Of a stretch of DNA of 64,000 nt, positions 41,772 through 53,279 are shown piece after piece (position 1 is the stretch's first letter; the number at the start of each line of letters is the position of its first letter). The notes beneath the pieces were generated by a model. That model saw nothing but the letters and a program-made list of their open reading frames with translations. It was not told the DNA's origin and searched no databases. The DNA is taken from positions 3,720,001-3,784,000 of the forward strand of contig CM066292.1 of NCBI GenBank assembly GCA_033816765.1, in the 5' to 3' direction. The translations under genes were made by a program, and so were the position numbers. Source of the stretch: Nothopassalora personata (Eukaryota > Ascomycota > Dothideomycetes > Mycosphaerellales > Mycosphaerellaceae).

Positions 41772-44700
41772 ATATAGTTAGTGTTTAGGTAAGGCGTCTT
41801 CGTCCTTTCCCTCTTTAAAGAGCCTTTTCTAGTTAAGGTACTCTTTAGGGATAGTTAACTCCGAAATATTAGTATCCTTCGATAGTACGTTAGGTCTATT
41901 AATTCTAGTAACTTCGCGACCCGGCGGCTCTACGCTAGTATCTATCCCGGTCGAAGGTAGTTCTTCTATCCTTCTAGTCGGCGTAAGCTCTATTTAATTA
42001 AGCTATCTCTTTACCTTATCTACTAGCGAACGCTACCGCTACGTAGGATTAATGTCGATAACGTAATCGCATTACTCGAATGTAAGTACTTCTCTTCTCT
42101 AGTCGATAGCTAGATTATGCTTTCTTAACTAAGGTATACCTAGTACGATCTTATAACTAGCTATATTAGTAATATCTAAGACAATTTCCTCGTAGTACCG
42201 TTAGATTACTAGTAGTAACGGTATCGTCTCTCGTTCTACGCTAGGTAAGGATAATCCGTCCACCGCGATTAATTTATACCCTTCGTTCTTATATTAGGTT
42301 ACGATCCCTTTAGTCCTAATAAATGCTTCGGAGGCAAAATTCCCGCTCGCTCCGGAGTTAATTATAACCTTAGTCCTATAACCGTTAACAATTACTTATG
42401 TTCGGAAGACTACTATTAATGCTTAAGCTTATTATATGTTATATAACTCCTTTTAGTCGCTTATTCCTAAGGAGTCAATTCTTTTCCCTATTTATACGTA
42501 GAACGTCGTGCTTCGTGTCTCGAGGCCTCCGCTTAAACCTAGCGCGAGCCTTTCTATGTCTATACCTATCTTTAGTAACGTTCCTAGATCTTCTACGTTT
42601 CTAAGTAGAGTGCGCGTACGTATTATACTACGTTACGTAATTTATTCGATATAAATGTTCCTAACGGCGTAAGGTATCCGGTACCTATTATTTAGCTTCC
42701 TATCGGTAGTCGTTCTATAATAGCGGTTACTAGGTTTTCGGTCGTTTCTATAAGTAGGTATCCCTAGGCTATGCCTCGTAGGGTGTCGAGTGTTTTATCG
42801 AACTTAATAGAGTATAGCATTCGCCGTCCGCCTATTTTAGGTAGGAATTCCTCGTGCCTTCTTTATAGGTATACGATTATATTATATAGTTTCTTAGGTG
42901 CATCGATCGTAAAGGTTAGTTGTTTATTATCGTCGTTAGTATCGCTCTCTTCTCCTTTAGAGGAATCTTCTTCGCTTAATTCTTCTAGATCCCAGTTTTC
43001 TTTAATAGTATCTAGCCCGGTAGTTTCTTAACTTTCTTCCTATAGTTCCGGTAACTACGATCTATTCTATCCTAGGTCCTAGTTCTCTTTATTGCTTCTA
43101 TTGCTATTAAAGTAGGATTCGTTAATGTCTACTTCTCGGAGCGTAGCATTCTACCTATATATCGCTCCTAGGGTTTCTTATAGTTACTATAGGAAATATC
43201 CTACGCCTTCCTTAGTAGAGTAGTAGGTTTAGCACGAGTCTTAGTAATAGAAACGCTAATAAAGGGCTCCGTAACTATTTCGAGTATCTCGTTCGATCTC
43301 GTAGTCGACTCTTCTTACTATTATACTAAGTTCTCGTTTTCCCTATTAGTAGGATTCTTCGAGCTTATCGAGTTATACTATAGTATATATACTTCTAGAG
43401 GCGAGCTTCCCGTAGGTAGTCTAGAGGAAGTGTTCTAGTACTTTGTTTTTTATTACTAGTAGTAACTTACTAACCCCTTTAGTTACCTTTTAAAGTTAGT
43501 CTCGTAATAACGAGAGGCGTTCCTAGGGGTTATTCGTAAGTACCTCGTTTATCTCGATGTCCGAGAGGTCTTGTTCTAGCTTCTCTAGAATCTCTCGTTT
43601 CGCTTATTCGGCCGTCTCGATTTCTATATTTTCGGTCGTCCGGTAACTTCCCGAGGTGTCCCTTATCTAGATTGTATTAAATTAGTATGTTCTTTCGAAC
43701 TATTATAGTCGGTTCTATAACCTAAATAGTGTAACTTCTATTAGTTGCCCGTAGTATCCTCCTCGTCCTTATAAGGGGTCTAGGAGAGGTATATTACTTC
43801 CGTTACTAACTCTCTTTTCTACTCCTCGAGTATAGTCGGTACCTCCTAGTAGTTTAATACTACTCTCGAGTTTACTAGTTCCTCGTTATATTATATTAAA
43901 CTACTTACGGCGCACTATATTTTTCTTACCGTAGTAGTCCCTTACCTTATAGCCTTCCTTACTACAGTTATAGTAAGTAAAGCTTCCCTTCGAACTCTTA
44001 AGCCCTTTCTTGCCCCTATTCTTAGTTCCGATCTTACGACCTTTCTCGGTAACGTCGAGTTCTATAGGCTATAGTCTATAGTATAGCTTATAGCTAGGCT
44101 TATTATTATTAAAGTTGTTATAGTCCCTATTACGATTGTCGTAGCCTAGTATAAATCCGGCCTTTCCGGATACCTTAGAGTCGTATCGTCGTTCTATAGC
44201 TCTTTCGTGGAGCTTATCGTTAAGATTAATTGTAACTTTAATAAGGCTACCTAAGTCATCGATTCTTCGACCGTCCCGTATTAACTCGTCCTTAATATGT
44301 TCCTTTAGGCTACGTCGGTATATAACTTATAAGGCCTTATCGTCCTAATCGGTAAGTTAAGCGTATTCCTAGAATTTAGTAGCGTAGTCGGCAGTAGATC
44401 TCGTCTAAGTTAGGTGTTATATAATACGAACGGTAGTAGTAATCTCGTTAGAGATCCTAAAGACGCTCTTTATAGCATTCTTAAGGTAGTTATAAGACGT
44501 AAAGATTCTATTAGCGTTGTCGGTACCGTTACTATCTAAGTAGGTTCTTAGGAAGGGTTTAACCTAATACTATACTCGTCCTCTTAAGAAGGTAGTAGCG
44601 AAGATAGGCTTAAGGTTCTTAGCTATAGAGTTAAATAAGAAGTATATGTCTATCTAAGTAACCTAAGTATCGAACTTGTCTCGGTCGCTATAGTAGAACT

Positions 44701-44858
44701 CTAGCTTACTAACCTTAAGGGATTCGTTACCTACGTAAGTAGCTAAGGCATTAATAGCATCGTTCGCGGTCCGTAGTCGGGTACCTCTATCTACTTTACT
44801 AGGGGCGGGTGTTCCCCTAGTACTCTATCGATCTCCTATTCTAGAGGGCGTTTAAAGC
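41772..44858 (-). mobile_element. Element B/G, right part: protease and gag relic
   Basis: The minus-oriented continuation of 28207-28825. It holds the pre-RT linker (about 41.80 kb), protease (about 42.05-42.40 kb), the frameshift region (about 42.44-42.49 kb), and gag with a RIPed knuckle near 43.95 kb. The capsid lies toward 44.8 kb and the PBS-like AGGGCGTTTAAAGC abuts the LTR at 44859. Its gag keeps a diverged version of the 99-codon module of element E (about 43.31-43.69 kb). Confidence 0.8.
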
Positions 44859-45247
44859 TATTAGGTTTAGTTAAACATATAATCTTACTAAGTTAACTAA
44901 CGAGTTAGGTAACCTTCGTTTAATCGAGATTTGTTCTCGTCGAGTAGGAGTAAGAGGGAGAGTAGTGTAAAGTAGTAGCGAGGTAGCGGTTAGGTAAGGT
45001 TATATTCTAAACAGTAAGATTAAATAGTAAGTTAAACGCCTCGAAGCTATAAGGGTTTCTTAGCGTTCCTAAATATAAAGGAGATTCGTAGATCTCGGTA
45101 ATTAGTCTAATTATTCTAAGTATAAGCAGTCTAATTAGTCTAAGCATAAGCAGTCTAATTGCTCTAAGTCTAAGCGCTTAGGCAGGATAAGTTACGTATT
45201 CGTCTTATCGTTATAATTCTAGGGTCTATAGGAATCGTTCCGTAACA
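44859..45247 (-). repeat. LTR shared by relics G (its 5' LTR) and H (its 3' LTR)
   Basis: 389 bp in minus orientation: starts TATTAGG (RIPed TGTTAGG) and ends CCGTAACA. On the left it abuts a PBS and gag (element G). On the right it abuts a polypurine tract and antisense ORF (element H). U3 has tandem AGTCTAATT/CTAAGCATAAG-type repeats (about 45090-45180). Confidence 0.8.
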
Positions 45248-45320
45248 CTATCCCCTTTTTAGCCTAGCTTCGTCCCGAAGCTTCTTAAGCCGTTATTATT
45301 TCTTATAGTAACGGTTAACT

Positions 45321-45803
45321 ATGTCTTCTTCCTCCTATAAACGCCGTTAACGACTTACTTAGGATACTAAAATTTCTAGTATTAAAATAGCTCTATACAC
45401 GAATTGTTAGAAGTCTTAATCCTCGGGCGTAGTAGTAAAGTGTATCGTAGGTTCTCGGTCTAGAAAGTGTTCGGCCTATATTCGAAAAGACTATAAGGAT
45501 TACGATGTGCGTCTTTCTCGTCCGGAGTAGGAATGTCTTCGCGATTCGCGCAATAATCTTAAGCTAGAGCTTAAGAGGATTAAAGAGGAGGAGGTGCGGC
45601 TAAAGATGCGTAAGATCCGTCTTCGGAAACAGCTACGATTAGCTAAGCGTCGCACCGATAATGCCGTCGCTAAGGAGTTAGAGGAGCTCGAGGAGGAAGA
45701 GGCGCGCGAGGAGCTAGCGTCTCTTAAGCGGGCGTCGGGGGTAGAGGTGTCGCCTTCGCTAGTTTCTTTCTCGGATATCCTAGAGATGCCCGTAAATAAC
45801 TAG
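45321..45803 (+). pseudogene. Antisense ORF relic of element H
   Basis: The ATG at 45321 gives MSSSS and a basic stretch, then Cys or RIPed Cys (Tyr) positions including CSA-Y and KC, then the coiled coil. The last 69 codons (45594-45803) are fully open, with MRKIRLRKQLRLAKRRTDNA and ELEELEEEE. It is homologous to the intact ORF at 39854-40414, in the same relative position and antisense to pol. The coiled-coil half has kept its frame better than neighbouring pol sequence. Confidence 0.7.
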
Positions 45804-45899
45804 GCAGCGCTTTCTAGAGCGGAGCCTTAGGGCGAGTCCCTAGGGGTAGAGACTTATTAGGGTATTTATTTATAAGTTGTGTCCCTGTTCTTATTAATC

Positions 45900-45973
45900 G
45901 GCTAGGTAGCTTAGTAGTAGAGCGTAAGCTGTCTATACTCTTAAGGTCGTAGGTTCGATTCCTACCCTAGTCG
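45900..45973 (+). tRNA. tRNA-like sequence (pseudo-tRNA) within element H
   Basis: A 7-bp acceptor stem (GGCTAGG/CCTAGTC, one G-T pair), D arm GCTT..GAGC, variable loop AGGTC and a perfect 5-bp T arm (GTAGG-TTCGATT-CCTAC) are all present. A and B promoter boxes are recognisable. The anticodon arm is 19 nt with only a 4-bp stem (TAAG/CTTA), so it is not a standard functional tRNA and I do not assign an anticodon. It lies between the antisense ORF and the pol end. Confidence 0.5.
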
Positions 45974-48900
45974 CTCGTCGGCCGAGAGATCGATTATCGT
46001 TAGTTATATCGGCGGACCTATTTTTAGTATTATCGGATCTTTTACTAACAGTTTTATAGGTTTTGTTTTAGTTCCTAGGTATTTTCTAATTTGTCGTAAT
46101 CCTTTCTACTTAATAAGGTATCGCTAACCTTTCTTATCTAGGATTTTTTCGACTTTAAATTCGTTTTCTACTTCTAGCTCGAAATAGAAGCTTTCCTAGT
46201 AGGGTGTTTCGGCGTCTACGGGTTCTAACTTAGAGATGTGGAAGACTAGGTGAATTTTTGCGTCTAGTAGTAGTCGTAGGCGGTAATTAACTAGTTCTAT
46301 AACTTTATCGATAAAAAATAATCCGACCTTAACGTAATCTAGTTTCTTAGTCTATCTTCTTATTCTTAAGTTTTTTATAAGGAGATAGACCTTATCCCCC
46401 TCTTTTAGTAGAGGTGCTATTTTTCTTATGTCCTACCGTTATTAAGACAGTTTTTATTATATATCTTCGATCGCCTTACGTGTTTCTTTATACACTTCCT
46501 TAAGAGTATCCGTCGTTACGATTGCTCTTTCGGCTTATAGGTAAGATCTAGGTGTTCTAAATAAGTTAGGATCTTTACTAAAGTTTGTATAGAATAGTAT
46601 CGTTAAAGTTGTCTCCGATTTGTAGTTGTTTAGTGCAATCTGCGCTATTAGTAGCAATAAAACCTAGTTGTCTTATACGTAGTTAATGTAGTGTCGTAGG
46701 TATTACTCGAGTGTTTAATTTATCCTCTCCGTTTATCCGTCTATTTCTAGATAATATGCTATTAATAGCTTGTGTCTTATTCCAATCGTTCCTATAAGCG
46801 TTTTCTAGTAGTTCGATGTAAATAGCTTATCTCTATCCGTTATAAACGTTTAAGGGAATCCGTAGTATCGGATAAGTCTATCTACTACGAGGTATCCGAG
46901 CTACTCTACATTATATGTCTCTAATATAGGAATAAAGTATGCGTATTTTATAAGTCTATTAACTATAACTAGTATTATGTCGTATAGTTACTTCGTAACT
47001 TAGTCTCTTAACGGTAGGAGTTTCGTAATAAAGTCTATTATGACTTCGTCCCATGGTTTCGTCGGTAGTGTCCTAAACTGTAGGTAACTGTATTTCGCAT
47101 GTCTCGTAGCCTTGTTTCGTTAGTAGTGTACGTATTGTTTAATGTAGCGTAACACCTTAAGTCTTATCTATAGGAATAAGAAACTACGTTGTATTAGGTC
47201 TATTGTCTTTAAAGTTCTAGGGTGTCTATAAGTTAGTCTGTCGTAATATTGTCGTATGTATTCTTCTTCTCGATCCCTTAGTACCTAGTATTTTCCTTGC
47301 GATATAGGGAATTGTTTATCCTTATCGCCTAATATCCGTACGATGTTATTAAATTCTCTTATGTTAGCGCTAAGACTTCCGTCGGGGTTCGTTTTTAGTA
47401 CTTTATGTTACACTAGTTCTTTTCCTTCTATATAGTCGCTTCTTCGGCTTAACGCGTCGGCGCGGCTATTCTCTCGTCCTAGAGTATATTTAATTTCGAA
47501 CTTATACTGTCCTAGCAGCTCCGACTAGCGGGCTTACCTTCGGGTAAGTTCTTTCGTCGTCGTAAAGTACGTAAGATTCTTATAGTTAGAAAGAATCGTT
47601 AACTTCGGTAGGCCCTCGACATATACTCTCTAATGTTATATAGTAGTAACAATAGCTAGAAGCTCTTTATTATAGATGTCGTAGTTCTATTCCGCTATAG
47701 TTATTTTCCGGGAGTAATAGGCTACTAGGTGTCTCTACCTATCGTATGTCTATATTAGACACGCGCCTATTGCTATATTAGACGTATCGGTCTCGATATA
47801 GACTTCCTTACTACTATCGAATAGTCGAAGCGTAGGGGCTAAAGCGCATTATTCCTTAAGTTTCTTAAACGCTCTAATCTGTTCCTTTCCCTATTTCTAG
47901 GTAACGTCTTTTCTTATAAGCATCGTTATTAGTGCTACTATCTTTACGTAGTCCTTAATGAATTTCCGGTTGTAGTTCGCTGGTCTAAGGAATAATTGTA
48001 CGTCCTTAACTGTTTTTAGTTCTAGCTATTCTCTAATTAACTATGTCTTCGTAGGGTCGATCGTTATCCCTATAGTGCTAATAATAAAGCCTAAGAATTT
48101 AACTTCTTTCTTATAGAATTTGCATTTCTCGGGTGCTATCTTAAATCCTAAACGCGTAAGTCGTTCGAATACGTCCTAGACTTGCTTTATGTGATTCTAA
48201 AGGGATCCTTTCGTGTAGACTAGTATGTCGTCCATGTAGGCGATAACGCATACGTCGAGTAGGTCTCTAAGTGTTTCGTTGACAAGGTCCTGGCAGGATG
48301 CGGGTGCGTTGGTTAATCCCATTGGCATAACTAAGAATTCGTAAAGTCCGTATCTTGTTCTAAAAGCGGTTTTCTATTCTTCTCCTTCCGCTATTCGTAT
48401 AGCGTAGAAGGCATCTCGTAGGTTAATCTTCGTGTACTAGTCTAATCCGGTTAATTTATCTTATACTTCTTCGATATTAGGTAGCGGGTATCGGTTCTTA
48501 ATCGTAATCTCGTTTAACTTCCTATAGTCTTACACGAGTCGTAACTTCCCGTTTGCTTTTAGAACGAACATGTATAGAGTTCCTACACTTAAGGTGGATC
48601 TTCTTATCTATCCTTTAGCTAGCTTCTCCTTTAGCTATTCTCGTAGGGTCTATAGCTCTTTCTTAGACATTTAATATAGGGGTCCCTATAGAGGCTCTTT
48701 CCCTAGCTAAATGTTTATCTTATAATCCTATAGCTAGTACTTAGGTAAGGCATCCTTACCTCTTTCCTCTTTAAAGAGTCGCGACTACTTACGATACTCC
48801 TTAGGAATACTTAACTCTAAGATGTTAGTATCCTTCGATAGTGCGTTACTTCTATCGCTACTAGTGACTTCGTAACCCGGCGGCCCTACGCTAGTGTCTA

Positions 48901-49445
48901 TCCTAGTCGAAGGTAGTTCTTCTATCCTTCTATTCGGCGTAAGCTATATCTCGTTTAGCTGTTTCCTTACCTTATCTACTAGTGAACGCTACTACTACGT
49001 AGGCTAAATGTCGACAACGCAATCGCATTCCCTAAATGCAAGTACTCCTCTTCTCTAGTTGATTACTAGGTTGTGCTTTCTTAACTAAGGCATACCTAGT
49101 ACGATGTTATAACTAGCTATGTTAGTAATATCTAAGATAATCTCCTCGTAGTACCGTTAGATAGTAAGTAGTAGCGGTATCGTCTCGCGCTCTATACTAG
49201 GTAAGGATAATCCGTCTACCGCGATTAACTTATAACCCTCTTTCTTCTTATAGGTAGCGATCCTATGTCTTATAACAAATAATTCGGAGGTAAACTTCCC
49301 GCTTGCTCCGGAATCTATTATAGCATCTATCTTATGCCCGTTAACGATAATTTTAGTTTGAAACACTATTGTCGTTAGTAATGCTTAAGCCTTTTCTATG
49401 TTATATAACTCCCTTTAGTCGCTTATTCCTAGGGAGTTAATCCTT

Positions 49446-49875
49446 TGTTACGGTTCGGATAAAGGACGGTACAGGACGTAGCATAGAAGGAAGAATTAGA
49501 AGATAAGAACCAATCGCTAGGAAGAGGAAGGGACCCTACGTCCGGGTTACGTGCACGACCGCGCGCTTAGTGCATGGTCGAACACGACCGTAGAAGTAGC
49601 GTATAGACGTACACGACTACACGACTAGACGACCGGTCGTGTAGATAGACGGACGCCTAACACCGGATAGCATACGAGTCTCCGTTATATTTAGGAACGC
49701 TAAGAACCCTTATAGTTTCGATACGTTCAACTTATGTTACTATCTCACTAATTAGAATATAACTCTTATTCCTATTATTTATCTTCGCTTAGCTTACTTT
49801 AGCCTCTCTAAAGAATACCGCCACGTGACTTGACTTATCTCTCCTTTAAGACTAGCCCTAGAACGAGATAATAAC
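49446..49875 (+). repeat. Element D 5' LTR
   Basis: 430 bp, starting TGTTACGGTTCGGATAAAGG and ending GATAATAACA. Partner at 61545-61974. Confidence 0.92.
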
Positions 49876-49889
49876 ACTTTAAACGCCCT

Positions 49890-51915
49890 TAGGATGAGCG
49901 CTACTTAAGCAGCTAGTAGGGGAACACCCGCCCCTAGCGAAGTAGGAAGCATCCGCCGTGCGCTACTATAATAGACCACTATAAAGGACGATAAGTCTAA
50001 TAACGATAACGAGCCTACTCTAAGGAAGAACGACGTTAAGGCTACTAAGCTAGACCTCTTCTATAGAGACAGGGCTAAGTTCGACGACTAGATTAATTAG
50101 ATAGATATGTATCTTATATTCAATCTAGTCGATGCCGATAAAAGAACTATCTTCGCTATTACGTACCTTCGCGGAAGTACGTAGAACTAGATTAAACCTT
50201 ACCTTAAGGAATACCTTAAAGGTATAGGACGATTAGACCCTACTAGAATGTTTAGGAGCTACACCCTCTTTAAAGATAAGATAAAGTCAATCTTTGGAAC
50301 CTCGAACGAAGTCCAATAGGCTATACGAATCATTTAACACCTAAAACAGAAGACGTCTACTTTAGAGTATGCCGCCAAATTCGAAGAATACGGACAAATT
50401 ACTAGATAGGACTAGACGGCGTTAATAACTATGTTCCGACGTAGACTTAAGGACTCCGTTAAGGACGAGTTAATAAGACACGGGGGATAGATTACTAACC
50501 TCGAAGAGCTAATAAAGGCGTCGATTAACATCGATAACTAGCTCTAGGAACGACACTAGGAAAAGAAATACGACTCTAAAGTAGGAGGAATAGTAGGATA
50601 CGCTCCGGACCGTAGACCCTTAGGAGGATACGTTACGAAGGGAGAATTCTCACGACAAAGCTAGCCCTACTATAGACCATAGCCAATGGAACTAGACGTT
50701 ACCTAACGAGGACGGAGGATCGACAAGAGTAGGGGCTACGGAAAGCCCTTTAAAGGAAAAGGAAAACTTACATACTATGCCTATAGTAAGGAAGGTTACA
50801 TAGTACGGGATTGCTGCGGTAAGAATATAGTGCGCCGCGAGCAATTCAATATAATGCAAACCCGAACTAGTAAATCTAAGAGTAGCGTTAGATCTCGAGG
50901 AGATACCGACTATACTCGGAGAGTAGGGGAGAGAGCTAGTAATAGAAGTACGACGCCTCTCCTAGACCCCTTAGAAGGACGAGGAGGATACTATAGGCAG
51001 CAAATAGTAGTCATTCCATTTAATACGAAGAACTAACCACGACAGTTTAACATAATAACACGAAGAGTCGACTACGAGATCGAATCCGGGTCTCGAAATA
51101 GCTATAGAAGCCTTCATTAGCGATTCTATTACTAAGACTCGTGTTAAGTTCACTACGCCGCGAAGTTAGGCGTAGGGTATTAGCCTTAGTAACTACGAGG
51201 AACCCTAGGAGCGACGTATAGGCAAAACGCTACGCTCCGAGAAGTAGACATCGATAAATCCTACTTTAACGAAGATAGAAGCGATAAAGGAAATTAGGAC
51301 CTAGGATAGAACGGATTATAGTTACTAGAACCATAGAAAGAAAGTTAAGAAACCACCGGGCTAAATACCATTAAGGAAGGACAGGATCCGGAAGAATTAA
51401 GCGAAGAAGATTCCTCCGAAGGAGAAGAGAGCGACACTAACGACGACGACGAACAGCTCACCTTCACGGTAGATGTACCTAAGAAACTGTACGACATAAT
51501 TATCTACCTATAAAGAAGGCACGAGGAATTCCTACCTAAGATAGGTGGACGAAGGAGGCTACACTCTATTAAGTTTAACAAGACACTCGACACCCTACGA
51601 GGCATAGCCTAGGGATACCTACTTATGGAAACAACCGAGAATCTAGCAACCGCCGTTATAGAACGACTACCGATAGGAAGCCGAATAATAGAAACCGGAT
51701 ATCTTACACCGTTAGGAACATTTATATCGAATAAATTACGCAATATAGTATAACACGTACGCGTACTCTACTTAGAAACGTAGAAGATCTAGGAACGCAA
51801 TAGATTACAAGTATGGACACAGGGCAACGGGCTATAGGTTCTAGCCGAAGCCTCTAGGCACGAAGCATAGCGTACTAAATACCATTCGGGAAAAGGATTA
51901 GCTCCCTAGGAATAA
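49890..51915 (+). pseudogene. Element D gag relic
   Basis: It aligns with element E gag through the capsid, a zinc knuckle with Cys and His mutated (about 50.77-50.81 kb), the HWRFC-like motif (about 51.11-51.16 kb) and the acidic tract. It lacks the 99-codon module: the sequence goes directly from AACATAATAACACGAAGAG to the VDYEIES region (about 51050-51080). Confidence 0.8.
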
Positions 51916-52656
51916 GCAACTAAAGAGAGTTATACAATACTTAGGCTTACGCATCGACATTAAATACAGTTTTCTAGACATAAGCAACCGTTAACGGACA
52001 TAAGACTAGTGTTATAATCGACTTAGGAACAGCGGGAAATTTTATCTCCGAGTCTTTTATAAGAAGAAACGGGTTAGCTACCCTAAAGAAGAAATAGGGT
52101 TACGAGTTAATCGCGGTAAACAGATTATCGTTACCTAGCGTAGAATAGGAGACGATACTATTGCTACTAGCTATCTAATAGTACTACGAGAATATTACCT
52201 TAGATGTTACTAATATAGCTAGTTATAATATAGTATTAGGTATACCTTAGTTAAGAAAGCACAATCTAGTAATCGACTAGAGAAGAGGAGTACTTACATT
52301 TAGGGAATGCGATTGCGTTGTCGACATTTAGCCTACGTAGTAGTAGCGTTCACTAGTAGATAAGGTAAGGAAACAGCTAAACGAGATATAGCTTACGCCA
52401 AATAGAAGGATAGAAGAACTACCTTCGACTAGGATAGACACTAGCGTAGGGCCGCCGGGTTACGAAGTTACTAGAAGTAATAGAAGTAACGCACTATCGA
52501 AGAATACTAACATCTTAGAGTTAAGTATTCCTAAGGAGTATCGCAAGTGGTCGCGACTCTTTAAAGAGGAGAGAGGCAAAACCGCCTTACCTAAGTACCG
52601 CCTATAGGATTATAAGATTAACATTTAGCTAGGGAAAGAGCCTCTATAGGGACCCC
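51916..52656 (+). pseudogene. Element D pol relic, protease and linker to the RT start
   Basis: A RIPed protease core (IDLGTAGNF, for IDSGASGNF) is near 52.02 kb. A linker follows with EYRKWSRLF-type sequence, up to the target site ACCCC at 52652-52656, where copia element C begins. Confidence 0.75.
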
Positions 52657-52903
52657 TGTTAAGTTAAGACCTAACAGGATACGTGGTTAGTAGCGGAGTA
52701 GAGTAAGAGATTAATCTTTAACTAGCTAATAGCTACAGGGCATGCAGCAATATATTAGGAACCAATGTGTTAATTGTGTTGGATGTCTATCTAAGCTAAA
52801 GGGGAGAGAAGGTGTCTTCCGACAAGCTAAGTCATCGTAGATGCCTTAGGCTATTAGATTATAACCTAACTGTTAGCTCCCCTTAAGATGCCACATCTTA
52901 ACA
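52657..52903 (-). repeat. Element C 3' LTR
   Basis: 247 bp. It differs from the other LTR by C/T and G/A changes in CA/TG context only, as far as I compared. Confidence 0.92.
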
Positions 52904-53279
52904 CTCCTACTTATCTTATATAGGAGGTCACAGTCTACTCTTCTCCTATTAGTAGTATTTGGACCTCTATAACAGGTTGAGCTAGCTTATAAACCTCTAG
53001 AAGTGTAGACTAGTCTTTAGCTTTATAAACCTATCTACAACTATCTTAGATGTTAGGGTATACTTAACAGCAATAAGCCTTCTCTACTAAAGTTTCCTAA
53101 CAGTATTGTAGGCAATGTTAATGTGCTTTAACTTGTTATAAACATGTGTATCCTTCACTAGGGTAAGGGCAGCTTAGTTGTTACCTCTTAATTAGACTAG
53201 TCTTAAGCTTAACATAGTCTCCTAGTTTCTAGTGATCCTTAGTTAATAGGAACAGTCTCCCACTAACTCTAGACAGTCT

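Larger units (their letters stand above)
45248..49445 (-). mobile_element. Element H, left part: RIPed Ty3 chromovirus pol
   Basis: Minus-oriented. From left to right: antisense ORF relic, tRNA-like sequence, chromodomain (about 46.04-46.20 kb), integrase (about 46.4-47.35 kb), RNase H (about 47.4-47.9 kb), RT (about 47.95-48.68 kb, YMDD at about 48.23 kb) and protease (49157-49366 still open, with IDSGASGKF). It is interrupted by element D at TCCTT (49441-49445) and resumes at 61975. Confidence 0.88.

Noticed and set aside
19550..45247. The idea that the LTRs at 19550 and 44859 bound one giant nested element
   Set aside because: Their U3 halves belong to different sub-types, and the pol segment expected between the antisense ORF and the RT fragment is missing.
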